Shown here: positions 46,812 to 57,490 of the stretch, piece after piece | Numbering within the stretch: the stretch's first letter is position 1 | How the letters are laid out: each line of letters begins with the position of its first letter | From: Notamacropus eugenii | Taxonomy: Eukaryota; Chordata; Mammalia; Diprotodontia; Macropodidae | Reading direction: 5' to 3' | Assembly (NCBI RefSeq): GCF_028372415.1 | Contig: NC_092874.1 | Location: 336,940,151-337,004,150 of the forward strand | DNA length: 64,000 nt | The notes under the pieces: generated by a model | The model's database searches: none | What the model was told of the DNA's origin: nothing | What the model saw: the letters and a program-made list of their open reading frames with translations, nothing else | Made by a program: the position numbers and the translations under genes

Positions 46812-48989
46812 GTATCATTAGCAGTGCATTCAATCCCTATGAGACTTGTGGAACCACAATAATGCTACAAAAACAGGCACTCATTTGTCAATACAGTCCC
46901 GCATATTGATGAATTTGTAAACTATAATTTGTTACTATCAGTGGCCTCTTCAGTCAAATGAGAAAGGTCATATTTCTGAAAGTAGAAACTATACTCATTC
47001 TCATAATGTCAAAAAAGATACTTTTTTAAAAGCCAAATTGGACTGCTCAATATGCCCTTAATTGTTTCTCTATATCCACAAAACACTAAGATTCTAGAGG
47101 TTAAGAGACTTCACATTCTATCCTATTACCACTACTTCAATTTAATTAGACACAGAGAGTCTAAATCAACACAGGGTAAGAAGAGGGGAAATAATCAAGG
47201 CCCAATTCACTAAAATAGTGCTCTTGCTTATGTAGCTAAAGTTGAACAATGTTTTTTGCACAATAGGGGGGATTTCAATAGCTTTAGTTGAATCTAGAAA
47301 CATTCTCTCCATAGCTTACTATTAAAATTCCATGGAGGCCTAACTGTCTATAGATCTGAGCTCAACACTGTACTTTCACTACAGATGGGAAAAGTTCACA
47401 GCTTAAATCATGCAATCTGCCCCCCTTTCCCCCTTTTTTTGATTCATGCTCTTGACAGATAGGAACTCTGAACACAGCAAACGTTAGTCCTCATTTTGAG
47501 TCCTGTGCATTCTCACAATATTATGGTGGTTGGAACCAATCTGGATGTATTAGCTTCAAAACAGGCAAATATCTTGCATTCATTTATGAAATAAGCAATG
47601 TTAGAAAAGCCTCTATTTTGTCTATGCGAGCACCTGTTTATAGTTAGTAAATGTCTTCTTTCTGATGGCTGATCTATAATTTAATCATGTAATAATGGAG
47701 AAGAGTTTGCAGGGAGAAAGGATGAGATCAGCAGTCATGGATCATAGAGGGGTCAAGATCCCACATTTCAATTTCTCCCTGCAGGAGAAATTACCTGGTG
47801 ACTCCATGTTACAATTTGTCTCAGCATGTCTGATTGCTAAATTCAAGGGAGTTTGGGACTTGAAGGCTGGCCCATATTTCTCCATTCCATCTGATAAGGA
47901 TTATCCCATTATAGAAACTCATTATCTCTATTCTCCACAAATGATAGAACTTAAAAGAGTCTCTTGAATACATATTCCCATTTCTACTGGATGGTTTATT
48001 ATAAACTGCCTTTCCTTCTATAGTACATTATTCCTCACGTCTTTGGTGATTTCAATGAGCCAAACCAGAGTAAACAGCACTGGGCTATATATAACCATTT
48101 TACTACAAATGAAAGATCTAATCTTGAGGGTTTTCATAGGGAATGATATTTGGCGACTGTATCTGAACACAGGAACACAACTAAATTCAAGCCCTTCTTG
48201 TATCTTAAATTCATACAGCAAATTATAATTCTGTTGGTCCTCAAGGAAGGAAGAACATGGTATTTGGTGAATTTCCCCCCTAGTTTTCATTATCAGTAGG
48301 TAACATTACACCTTTCACTATGACTATACAATTAAGTATAACTATACTTAGAGGAGGTGTAGTATTTAAATCAGAGCTTAAAAAGAAATAGAAACTCTGA
48401 ATGTACTACTGACTCACTCAGTTTCCAGTATAATGTAAAGTCTAAATTTAATGACATACATATGTTTTTGTATTGATTAGCCATGCTCCATGCATAGTTG
48501 TACTTTATAATAAAATATTTGCGGGGGAGGTTGCCTTTAGAAATGGTGAGTAGTATTTCCTGTTTTTCAAATAAAGAGCTCAATACATTCAATCTCCATA
48601 AGCAAGCCTTTTGTGCTGTATGGTTCTCTTCTTATGTATACATTTTACAAAACACAGCAGAGCCTTTGGTAATGAGATTTCTACGTCATGCTCATATTAA
48701 CTCTAGTGTTCCCTCATTATTTCCTCACATTAAAAAATTCCTATTTAAATAAAGGATTTACAAATAAATCCTATATTTGGAGATAATCATGCTCATTTTG
48801 TGCCTGAAATGTGGGGGATGATGTTGGAAAGTCTTGACCAATATTGAGCTGATCACTTAGGCATCATATTAACCTTCTCCAGAGCATGGAGATCCCAAGA
48901 GTGGGAATTTCTTAGTCTGGTACAATGTCTAATCAATGGCAGAAGGATCTACCAATTACAAATAATACTCTTTTCCCATAAATATGCCA

Positions 48990-49028
48990 ACACACACACA
49001 CACACACACACACACAGATACACACACA
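48990..49028. repeat. (CA)n microsatellite
   Basis: CA units with one GATA interruption. Confidence 0.97.
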
Positions 49029-49488
49029 ATTTCTCCCTCAAGAACATGTTTAAGTTGGAATTAGGCCACTCCAGATTTGGGATATTTATGTTACATGAAT
49101 TAAAATGTGCAGGACTTAATTTCTGGCATCAGTTGCCTCACCAATAGATTTTGAACAACTATGAAGATGTATTGAAAAGTTTAGTGAATTGGGCCTCCAA
49201 ATAATAAATTATGCAGTCTCTGATGTTAAAGCATGGAAGCTATTGGCTACTACAATGATGAATGACTTGGAGGAGAGGCTTTAGAAATATTCATAAACTG
49301 ACCATGCACTGTGTGGTAAGACATTTCATGAGCTGGTGGAGAAGTTGAAATGTCTATGAAAGAAATAAACCGGGATAAAATAATCAATTAAAAAAGAAAT
49401 CCAAGGCTTAAAAACACTCAGATTAATGAAAAATTCCCCCAAATAGAGTTTCTTGGGCTATTAAATCATATGAATAATATTTTCTTAC

Positions 49489-49509
49489 CATTCAGTGCCA
49501 CGAAGGAAT
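49489..49509 (-). CDS. SEMA6A: SEMA6A microexon (21 nt)
   Basis: Acceptor GTCTTTCAG, exon ATTCCTTCGTGGCACTGAATG, wait-free donor GTAAGA. With the preceding A it reads Asn-Ser-Phe-Val-Ala-Leu-Asn plus one base. This is the NSFVALN heptapeptide found between the PSI domain and the stalk in mammalian SEMA6A. Phase 1 on both sides, so it can be included or skipped without changing frame. It is too short to stand out as an ORF and was found by splicing the neighbours together. Confidence 0.92.
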
Positions 49510-49837
49510 CTGAAAGACAAAGAAGAAGAAAGTTACTTAATGCACAATATATTCACTTCCAGAATCTTTGTGTGGAAAGATACTAAATCCCTTCTCTGAA
49601 TCTAGCTAAGTTGGTCCTTAGAAAACAGAGAGACTGATGATGATAAATAGGTCAAAACTCAAAGTCGTCTCAGCTTTTTATGATATGTAAGAAAGAGCCT
49701 GTGGTACACTACCCTCACCACTGAGGACCCAGAATCAGCCCCAATGGGGCATTAGAAGAGAACGTGATTAGAGAAGTACCATTTCTATCATCATTTTACT
49801 CTATAGCATGACTTACAGGTTATAAATGAACTAACTT

Positions 49838-50070
49838 CTAGGAGCAACTGGATTGTACAACGGATAGAGTGTTGGTCTTGGAATCAGGAAGATGAGCTCA
49901 GATCCTGCCTGGATCACTATTTAACTGAGTAAATCTGGACAGTTAACCAGTCTCAGCCTTGATTACTCAACCTATAAAATGTGGATAATAATAGCCCCTA
50001 CTCCTTACTTCATAGAGTTTTTGTAGGGATCAAATGAGGTAATAGATGCAGTGCTTTGAAAATGTTATTC
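49838..50070 (+). mobile_element. MAR1-like SINE
   Basis: 'aggagcaactggattgtaca', 'ttggtcttggaatcaggaag', 'gtggataataatagccccta' and 'gggatcaaatgaggtaatag'. Followed at once by an inverted SINE head. Confidence 0.85.
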
Positions 50071-50076
50071 ATTTGT

Positions 50077-50205
50077 AGGGTCAAATGACTTGCCCAGGGT
50101 CACATAGCTGGTAAGTGTCAAGTGTCTGAGGCTGGATTTGAACTCAGATCCTCCTGACTCCAGCAGCAGTGCTCTATCCACTGTACCACCTACCTACCCC
50201 TTTGA
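50077..50205 (-). mobile_element. MAR/WSINE-type SINE head, inverted
   Basis: 'aaatgacttgcccagggtca', 'catagctggtaagtgtcaag', 'ctggatttgaactcagatcc', 'tcctgactccagcagcagtg' and 'tatccactgtaccaccta'. 5' half only, in opposite orientation to 49838-50070. Confidence 0.88.
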
Positions 50206-50454
50206 AATCTTCAAAAGGTTACAGAGATGGTAGCTATAATACACAGTGATTGGGTTGTTTTCATGTTTTGTTCCCAGCACATAATAAGAATATATTGATG
50301 AATTGTTATTAATTATATCAATAACATTTATATAACCTATCTCTTTCCTCCTTTTGATTGGCAAACACCTACATACAGTCCAGACAAATCAGATTCCATA
50401 TGCATTCATTCTATATATCTGTAATGTGCTTTTTCTTCATTCCCACTCTTGGAA

Positions 50455-50650
50455 TTCCTAATTTCCCTAAGGGACCTTTCCTTATCCCTGGTCATCTCCT
50501 GGTTACCCACTACGTTGCTGTGGTGCTGCAACCTAGAATTAACCTTGTATTTGCTTTGCACAGTCTTTGAATCTCTGTGTTGTTTTCCCCAATAGAACAA
50601 AACCACTTGGAGGTCAGAGGCCAGCAGTTAATAAGTGCTTGTTGACTGAC
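50455..50650 (+). repeat. L2 3' end fragment
   Basis: 'cccaatagaacaaaaccact', 'tggaggtcagaggccagcag' and 'ttaataagtgcttgttgact' are the L2 terminus. Confidence 0.65.
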
Positions 50651-50694
50651 ACAGAACTATGAGGCTGCAAAATACTTTCCTTACAACAAACCTA

Positions 50695-50840
50695 CGGGGA
50701 AGACAGTGAGAATGTGATCATCCTTGTCCCACATATGAATAAACTCAGGATCTCAAAGGTTCCTCTTGTTCGCCCAAGGTGAGATTTGAACTCAACTGTC
50801 CAAGTCCCATATTGTATCTGCCAGCCACACTGCCTCAACT
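50695..50840 (-). repeat. MIR-like SINE, inverted, degraded
   Basis: 'cccacatatgaataaactca', 'gatctcaaaggttcctcttg', 'gcccaaggtgagatttgaac' and 'ctgccagccacactgcctca'. Confidence 0.6.
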
Positions 50841-52680
50841 GAATTAACGCATACACATCATCAACACCAAGTAAATGCTCTTTCATTTCTCTGTCTGTTA
50901 TGCAGAACTATTTATATTAGGTTCCATTCCTGTCTGGATCCAGTGCTCCTCTTTTTGATTGCTTTCTTTGAAGTCAATGCCTCTGCCAAAAGGCAGAGCT
51001 GTGAAGACTGTGAGGGATGAATGGAAATGGAGCGAATCCCTGATTCAGAGAGTGCAGGACTGCCTTTGGATTTTCCCTGAATATACCACCCAGCTTCCAA
51101 CAACCACCTTCGTACTGATTTCCATTCTGCTTTCTTATATTTGAACCCCACCCCCTGCTGCTTCCCACATAGAAAGGTTAAGAAAACAGAAAAAAAGTGC
51201 CTCAAGTCAAACGCATTTAAACTTTACCTATAGAAACAACATTTCATGAAAAAGGGACTGAAGGGCAACAGACAGAAGAAGCAAAACTCAGTAAGTGCCT
51301 GTTTATCTTATGCCCTGAGCACCTCCTACTATGTATAACCAACACAGGGGAGGTACACATACACACAAATATTTCTCATTCATAGATCCATATATGCTAC
51401 ACTGATGGGATTGCCTTCATTCATTTCTTGATGCCTGAAATTCTTTATCTGAAGGCACAGGAGATGTGATTTTGTTACTAATATTGGCTTTAGTATTCCA
51501 GTTTTGATGTGAATCCACATAAGCTAGGAAATTTTAGGAAAAGTTTCCTTGCAAATGATCCTAGATATACCTGGTTATTAAACCGATTTCTGAATGAGGT
51601 GAGATTATAATAAAATGGTAGCCTTTACTCTGAATTTTCAGGACTCTGAGAATATTTCAAAAGTAATATGTAGACATTTCGTTATGATGTCACATATATA
51701 AAACTAAGCCATATGACCAAGTACCTATAGGTGAATATGAAAATTAATATCTTAATTAAGGGTAATTATTAATTTTTCTTAATTAAGGGTATTTTAATTT
51801 CTTATTTTTGCATTTAATTAGTACATATAAATAAAAAATAAATGAAAAATATTTTTCAGTAATGAAACAGTCATTATTCTATATCATTGTGGTCAAAAGT
51901 TATTTTCCATTGAGTCTAAGAGATGGTAGCAGGTTTGAGCAGGTCATCTTTTCCCTTAGGACATGGGTTATTTATGAAATTGTGACTACAAAATTACTTT
52001 AAAAGTTCTTAGAAATGAAGTCTATATACGTGTTCCATCAGAGGTCAGCACAGTTTTATGGGTTAACATCTTTCAAAAAGTTATACTTGACATTTTCAGC
52101 TACTAAGTACTTAGTTGGTTATTTCTAAATTTTGTTTGCCCTTATCCCCTAGAACCTCTGTCTCAAATACCAAAGGATATGGTGCCACCTTGTAAAATTA
52201 TTGTTTTTAATAATACTTTTCAGCAGATGTGGTCTGGTACAGCAGAACTAACTCAGAGCATAAGAACATTCTGACTTCTTTTTTCTGAACTTTCTAATTC
52301 AAAAATGACTAAACTAGGTTAGTTAAAAATTTCTAGAACAATGATCAGTCTTTTGGCTGAGACTTTGAGTGATAGCACATTATAAAAAGAACAAAAATAT
52401 TAGTTTGATAGTAGAAAATGCCGACACAAATTCATGTCTAATAATAATGTGTTTTAGAGCTGAATCTGTCCCCAAACATAATTGCTATGAAACCTGTACC
52501 AGCATGTATAGCATGCCCTCCTCCCCAACATACATATCCTTTTAAAAAAATTTGTTATTTTAATGATTTATGTTGCTAATGTGCTTTTTGGTGCTATCAA
52601 CATCAGCACCATGCAGGGAACAATATTTCGGGCATCTGTAAAAAGTCTTTGACCCAAGATAAACACTGGTAAAGACTTAA
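50841..52680. other. SEMA6A intron DNA, nothing recognised
   Basis: Repeat-poor. The sequence 'tcttaattaagggta' occurs twice near 51751 and 51776. No exon signals. Confidence 0.4.
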
Positions 52681-52685
52681 CTTAC

Positions 52686-52744
52686 TTTGGCAGTCACCCA
52701 GGCCATCTGTATTGCCGTGTTCTATGTCTTGTTCAAATGCCAGT
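52686..52744 (-). CDS. SEMA6A: SEMA6A exon after the PSI domain (59 nt)
   Basis: Reads (AA)A then LAFEQDIEHGNTDGLGDCQ and a final A; donor GTAAG. Phase 2 in, phase 1 out. The junction codon is AA|A, Lys, where human SEMA6A has Arg. The acceptor is unusual: the AG is preceded directly by eight A residues, with the pyrimidine tract (cctttctttctttctgcctt) lying further upstream. Confidence 0.95.
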
Positions 52745-54854
52745 CTTTTTTTTAAGGCAGAAAGAAAGAAAGGAAGGAAGAAGGAAAAAAACACAATAGT
52801 ATGAGTAATAACTCAGAAAACATCCTAATGGTTCGTTACTGAAATAATGCAAATTTAGTAAATCGGAAAGGGGAGTATAAAGACTTACTAGTTACTTTAA
52901 CAGTTCCATATGAAGTCTATAAAAATGTGAAAACTAGGAGAATATGCAAATATTTGAAGGTAATTTATCTGGGATAATTATTTCATTTGTATATAGAAAC
53001 TTTGTATAAAATCACATAAATCAATAAAGGAAAAACATCTTAACATACATCAGCATTCCACTTCTAGCTTTCAACTTAAGGTCAAAGAAAATGGAAAGGA
53101 CCCCAACATCCTCCATTTCTCTGAGGTTACTGGGAACCGGTTCAGGTATAAGAGATATAATAAGTAATGAGACTGATTTTAATAGTAGTAACTATAATTT
53201 TTAAAATTTGTTTATTCATTTTATTATTTGTCAACATGATCTTTGACCTTTAAAGGAGTTCTCTTGGAAGTCTTCACATTTTGCTACTATTGTTCAAAAC
53301 CTTTCTGAGACTATAACTCCTCTTTTGAAATTGCCTTCAAAGAAGATATATGAGCCCTACAACCAAAACAGTCCCATTGTTCTAGAACTACTCTGTCATT
53401 GTTTAAAAACAAAACAAAATTAAAAAAAAAAACCCTTCCAAATAGAATTATTGAGTTTTGTCACCACCTTATTCACCAAATTTGGCTATTTCCAAAAAGC
53501 AAATACCCCTTTAAAGGATAAAGATTTACTACCATTCAAAAGAGTGTGCTGTAGCCACCAAAAATGTTTTCAGCCAATGGCAGCATCACTGGGATAATTT
53601 TTTTACTTTTTATGAAGACTGGTTTGAAGGGGATAACACACTTCTGAATGGATACATTCTGATTTTTTAAAAAATTAAATCAGACTTATTACCTCATAAT
53701 ACTACCATATGAAGAGGACAATGACTTATTAGGCTCCCTACCTTTTCTGAGACAATCAATACCTTTCCATTCTTTCCCCTTCTATTCATGAATTCATGTA
53801 AATGGAAATGAATTTCTAAAATATCACGTCAATTTTGTTTCTTGTTAGCAGTACCAATAAGAGCCAGCTACCAGGTTAACTTTAAGGTCTGGCAACTGCC
53901 CAGTACAGATCCTTTAAACTAAATATGCAACCTGTCTGTCTGCTGTCTATCTATCTCTATCTGCCTCCTATCTATAATATAGAAACTACCTGCTTGTTTA
54001 GAGGAATGATGACTAAGTATGGGAATTAAAGAGATTCTGGAATAGGAAAATGCCCTGGAAGGAAAGTGTGGAATCAGAGCTAAATGGTTATGTCTCAGCT
54101 CCTTTGCTTTTGATCTTACAGAGTAGAGGGGACAGATAGAAGAAAGGTCCATTGATGCTTTGTGGTCTACCTGAGAAAAAACATTGCCATGAATCCACTA
54201 TAATTGTTTCGTTAGGTTTTTTAAAGCTATTAACTAGTGTTAATAAAGCATCTAATGCAAAAGTAACCACAGAAACTAAAGTTAAAGGAGGGGATGGATT
54301 TCCTAACCTAGCCATCTTGCTATAGACTTGCCAAGAATTGAATAACTGCATGTGGAGTAACAAGGTTAATTATATTCCAGCGCAGAAGGAAAAGTTTATT
54401 GATGTGAATACCATTCTCATTGTACAAATACACTGTTTTACAAATATGCTACAATCTCTCCTTAGTAATACAATGGCGAATGAGAAGAGAGCTACACTTC
54501 TTTTGTCTGAACAAACTGTTTCAGGAACATAACAGGGCATCCTACTGTTCTGTAACTCAGTTGATGTCTTATTATGGTCTAGACATGTTCCTAACATTCC
54601 CTCTCTCTGGGGAATGTTTGGAGGCCCCCTGTGTTTCCTTCCTCTATATTTTTAACCAACTTCAAGACTATTCCCTGCTTGCCCATTTGCAACCTGATAT
54701 TGTAGAGTCCTATCTAATCTCTAGGGGAAAAAACAAAACTGGATTGATGATGTTTGCATTCACAGGTGTGAGTGAATGAATGTCTAGTTTGCATAAAGGC
54801 TAATTAATGCTGATAATTTCAATGCTCTTTTCCTCTTGATATTCTGTTGCTTAC
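52745..54854 (-). other. SEMA6A: SEMA6A intron, repeat-poor
   Basis: 2.1 kb with no recognised interspersed element. Poly(A)/(T)-type low-complexity stretches only; a CTATCT-type short repeat near 53940-53975. Confidence 0.85.
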
Positions 54855-54935
54855 TTAGTATGGGGTGACAGATGTGTGCATGAACTTCCTTCTTTCACCC
54901 ACCCACAGTATGGATCTCTGGAGGCAATACAGGTC
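54855..54935 (-). CDS. SEMA6A: SEMA6A exon encoding the PSI domain core (81 nt)
   Basis: Reads (AA)G, then TCIASRDPYCGWVKEGSSCT and HLSPHT plus AA. RDPYCGW is the hallmark of the plexin-semaphorin-integrin (PSI) domain, a small cysteine-rich module after the Sema propeller. Acceptor TTCCTGCAG, donor AA|GTAAGC. The preceding intron is only 87 bp, so this exon and the next one upstream are probably defined together during splicing. Confidence 0.97.
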   Translation of the reverse strand, partial: DLYCLQRSILWVGERRKFMHTSVTPY

Positions 54936-55022
54936 CTGCAGGAAGGAGAGGAGCGTAAGTCATTAGGAATCCATTTTAACAATACTGTAGTTTTCAACAA
55001 TGCATGATACATAAATACATAC

Positions 55023-55163
55023 TTTTTGCACTTTCCATGGCGCTCACACCGGCCAAGAGGAACCTTTATCACACAAGTAGAGAAGGCAACATATAGAGAA
55101 CTACTTGCTTTGTCCAGCTGCATGCCCATAATCCTCTTGTCTTCTATTCCATCATAACTGCAC
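55023..55163 (-). CDS. SEMA6A: SEMA6A exon: end of the Sema domain, start of PSI (141 nt)
   Basis: Reads (AA)G then CSYDGIEDKRIMGMQLDKAS, SSLYVAFSTCVIKVPLGRCE and RHGKCKK. It contains the last Sema propeller strand and the first PSI cysteines (RCERHGKC). Acceptor choice: ATCAG|GTGCAGTTATG. The first AG gives the conserved Lys-Cys-Ser. A second AG lies 6 nt further in and would remove two codons. Donor AA|GTATGT. Confidence 0.96.
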
Positions 55164-55592
55164 CTGATTTGATAAGGTGATATGGTGTTATAAATGAAAC
55201 CTCTAGGGTAATCCCCACCCCCACAAGATGAATTTCCTGGCCGAACAAATTGAGGGGGAGAATTTTCCAGAACAAAGTGATTAACTAAACTGAATTAGTT
55301 AAGGGGGAGGGTGGTGTCACTTTTTCCTTCACCAGAGGAAAAATGCTATTTTTGTATGAAAGAATTCCATAATAACTTCAAAACAACAAATAACACGAAA
55401 GTTAAGACATAAAACAGTTGGAAGCACAAAACTAATATTATCAATATGACCTCATAAATGTAAAACCTACATCTGCCACCATTCTCCCCTGCTCCCCGCC
55501 CCCCCCCCCAAATAGTTCCGACTGCATGACACAGAAGCATCACGTGTTCTTCCACAAATAACGACTTGGAAAGAACAGAACGCTGTACACAC

Positions 55593-55769
55593 TTTTCAGG
55601 GTTGTAAATGTTCATCTCCTCCAGGAAAAGGCTATCATTTAGGAAACCATTGTTTCCTGTCCTAGCCAAGAACTTCAAGATGATTCCTTTCTCTGATCCC
55701 AGGAAAACCACAGTGTGGTTCTGATGTGGCCCAGCAGCCGTATCAACAGCAATTTTGGTCAGGCGGTAT
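55593..55769 (-). CDS. SEMA6A: SEMA6A Sema-domain exon (177 nt)
   Basis: Reads (AG)A then YRLTKIAVDTAAGPHQNHTV, VFLGSEKGIILKFLARTGNN and GFLNDSLFLEEMNIYNPE plus AA. It belongs to the last blades of the Sema beta-propeller. Two N-glycosylation sequons are visible (NHT, NDS). Acceptor TCATTACAG. The donor that keeps the frame is AA|GTGTGT, which departs from the consensus at the last exon base and at +3 to +5. Confidence 0.96.
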
Positions 55770-56269
55770 CTGTAATGACAGCATTGCATTTAAAAAAAAT
55801 CTTAGTGTTACTCTATCATCGAAGTTTCCCTTTACCCACTTCAAAAACTTATTTCACTGCTTTCTAGTAATTACTTAAAAGACTATATATGCATATAAAT
55901 AATATTTCTGAGCTGGGTTGGCCCTTGTTTTCACATGCAGAGGATTAGTGTGGCTCCAAATTTGGGTAAGCTTCTATATGGTAAAGAGTCACCAATAATT
56001 ATCTGTAACCACTTAGCAACATTATTCCAATAAATGGCAACAAGGAGAAGAAATTGATACATCATTTAACTTTCATATTATTCTCATAGATGAAAGCAGT
56101 TAGCGCTGGTTTTTCCACATTCATCCATTAAGGAATGATGCCTTTGTCAACATACTGTCAAAATGAAAGTTGAAGTGTATTCCAGACTCTGGAGGGAGGT
56201 CTGAAATGGGTGAGAGGGAGCATGGGTTTTGCTTTCTGTACATGAAGAGGGGCTTACATGCAGAAAAAT

Positions 56270-56318
56270 TATATATATATACATATACATATATATAAAC
56301 ATACATACATATATATGT
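56270..56318. repeat. (AT/ATAC)n tract
   Basis: Alternating AT with AC units (atatatatacatatacata, acatacatacatatatatg). Confidence 0.9.
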
Positions 56319-56799
56319 TGAAGCTAAAGGCTGAATTAGCTCAGGTGGGTGAATAGGAAGGCACACAGATGCCAAGGACAAGCAGTATTGAGCATCCTTT
56401 CTGTAGCCAGACATTTTCAATTAGGAAACAACATTACTATGCATCACCTTTGTACTGAGAATTACATAGGATAGGCAAAAAGAGTTGACAAAATGGGTCT
56501 TTGTATAGACTATGAATGATCATTACTACCTCATAGGTGTAGGGTGTAAGAGCCATTTTTTTTGGGCAGTCTTGAAACCTCACTCCCATCCATGAATATC
56601 TTAGGTCATTCCCTGATAGAGGCAGACTTTATTTTTTTGTCTGATGGACTACTACTTTCAGGTGGCACCTTAGAAACCTCTTATACTGTTTGGACATTAC
56701 CTCAGATTAAATACGAGGGTATTACTTAATTATATAACTATTTCCCTTGTTGTCACCACATTTCTGAATCAAGATTAGGGGTATGATTCTTTCCTCCAA

Positions 56800-56855
56800 C
56801 ACATGTATGCAAACATATATGCATATGTATATGCATATGTGCACATGCATATGTA
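56800..56855. repeat. alternating purine-pyrimidine tract with ATGCATATG units
   Basis: Contains repeated catatatgcatatgtatat and gcatatgtgcacatgcatat elements, partly palindromic. Confidence 0.85.
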
Positions 56856-57334
56856 GGCAGAATATATTCTGATTGATAGTTCCATATGTTGGGAACATAC
56901 TCTAGGCAAATCTCTGAGATTATAAGAAGTCGAGGAGAAGATGTCCACTTACATTATTAGAGACAGTCTCTTCATCAAGGAGTTCCCTATGCTAATGAAA
57001 TTATAGGTTCAGTCTCTATCCCTACCCCTACCCCTACACCTATTTTGTAAAAATACAGATTTGATTTAGTGGTGACCTGAAGAAAAACTCTTTTCCTAAT
57101 CTAGAGCATTTCTTCTAAGAGCTAGATTGTGGTGAGCAAATCTGAAAATGTTGCGACTCTTTGTACCTAGGAAGTTTATAATGGAGTCTTACTCAAGTCT
57201 ACCATCATTTGTAGCTAGATCTATGCCTAATACAAGAGAAGAAGTTTGTAGAATCTCAAAGCATGTTTCAGGAATATATTCTTTTGCCATATTAATGAGA
57301 GAGAAGGCTCAATCATGATCTGTATGGCACTTAC

Positions 57335-57490
57335 CTGACCATCGTTCTCAAAAACCATGGCCTATTGACAATTGAAGGTACTGCTTCATCCATAAGAGGA
57401 TGTGTCTTAATGAAGTTTAATGTATCATCTGGGAACTCATTGGAGCTTCCATATTTTTCTAATGATACTGAACCAGCACAGCAACCTGGT
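57335..57490 (-). CDS. SEMA6A: SEMA6A Sema-domain exon (156 nt)
   Basis: Acceptor CTTTCAG, then A completing an Arg codon, [40 protein letters not shown] and [11 protein letters not shown] plus AG; donor GTAAGT. Phase 2 in and out. The PGCC cysteine pair and the [10 protein letters not shown] strand are conserved among class 6 semaphorins. The reading frame crosses the exon without a stop, but no start codon lies upstream in that frame, so it is easy to overlook. Confidence 0.96.

Larger units (their letters stand above)
44119..49488 (-). other. SEMA6A: SEMA6A intron between microexon and stalk exon
   Basis: 5.4 kb. It contains a MAR1-type/MIR pair at 44405-44690 and little else recognised. 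44.7-48.9 kb is repeat-poor. It holds a perfect 13-bp hairpin at 46774-46811 and a CA repeat at 48990-49028. Confidence 0.9.
55770..57334 (-). other. SEMA6A: SEMA6A intron with AT/purine-pyrimidine tracts
   Basis: 1.6 kb. It contains alternating (AT)/(ATGCAT) tracts at 56270-56318 and 56800-56855 and a short CCCTA-rich stretch near 57018-57042. No interspersed element recognised. Confidence 0.85.

Noticed and set aside
57018-57042. Telomere-like CCCTA repeats
   Set aside because: Only a few degenerate units (ccctacccctacccctacac); not a convincing interstitial telomeric tract.
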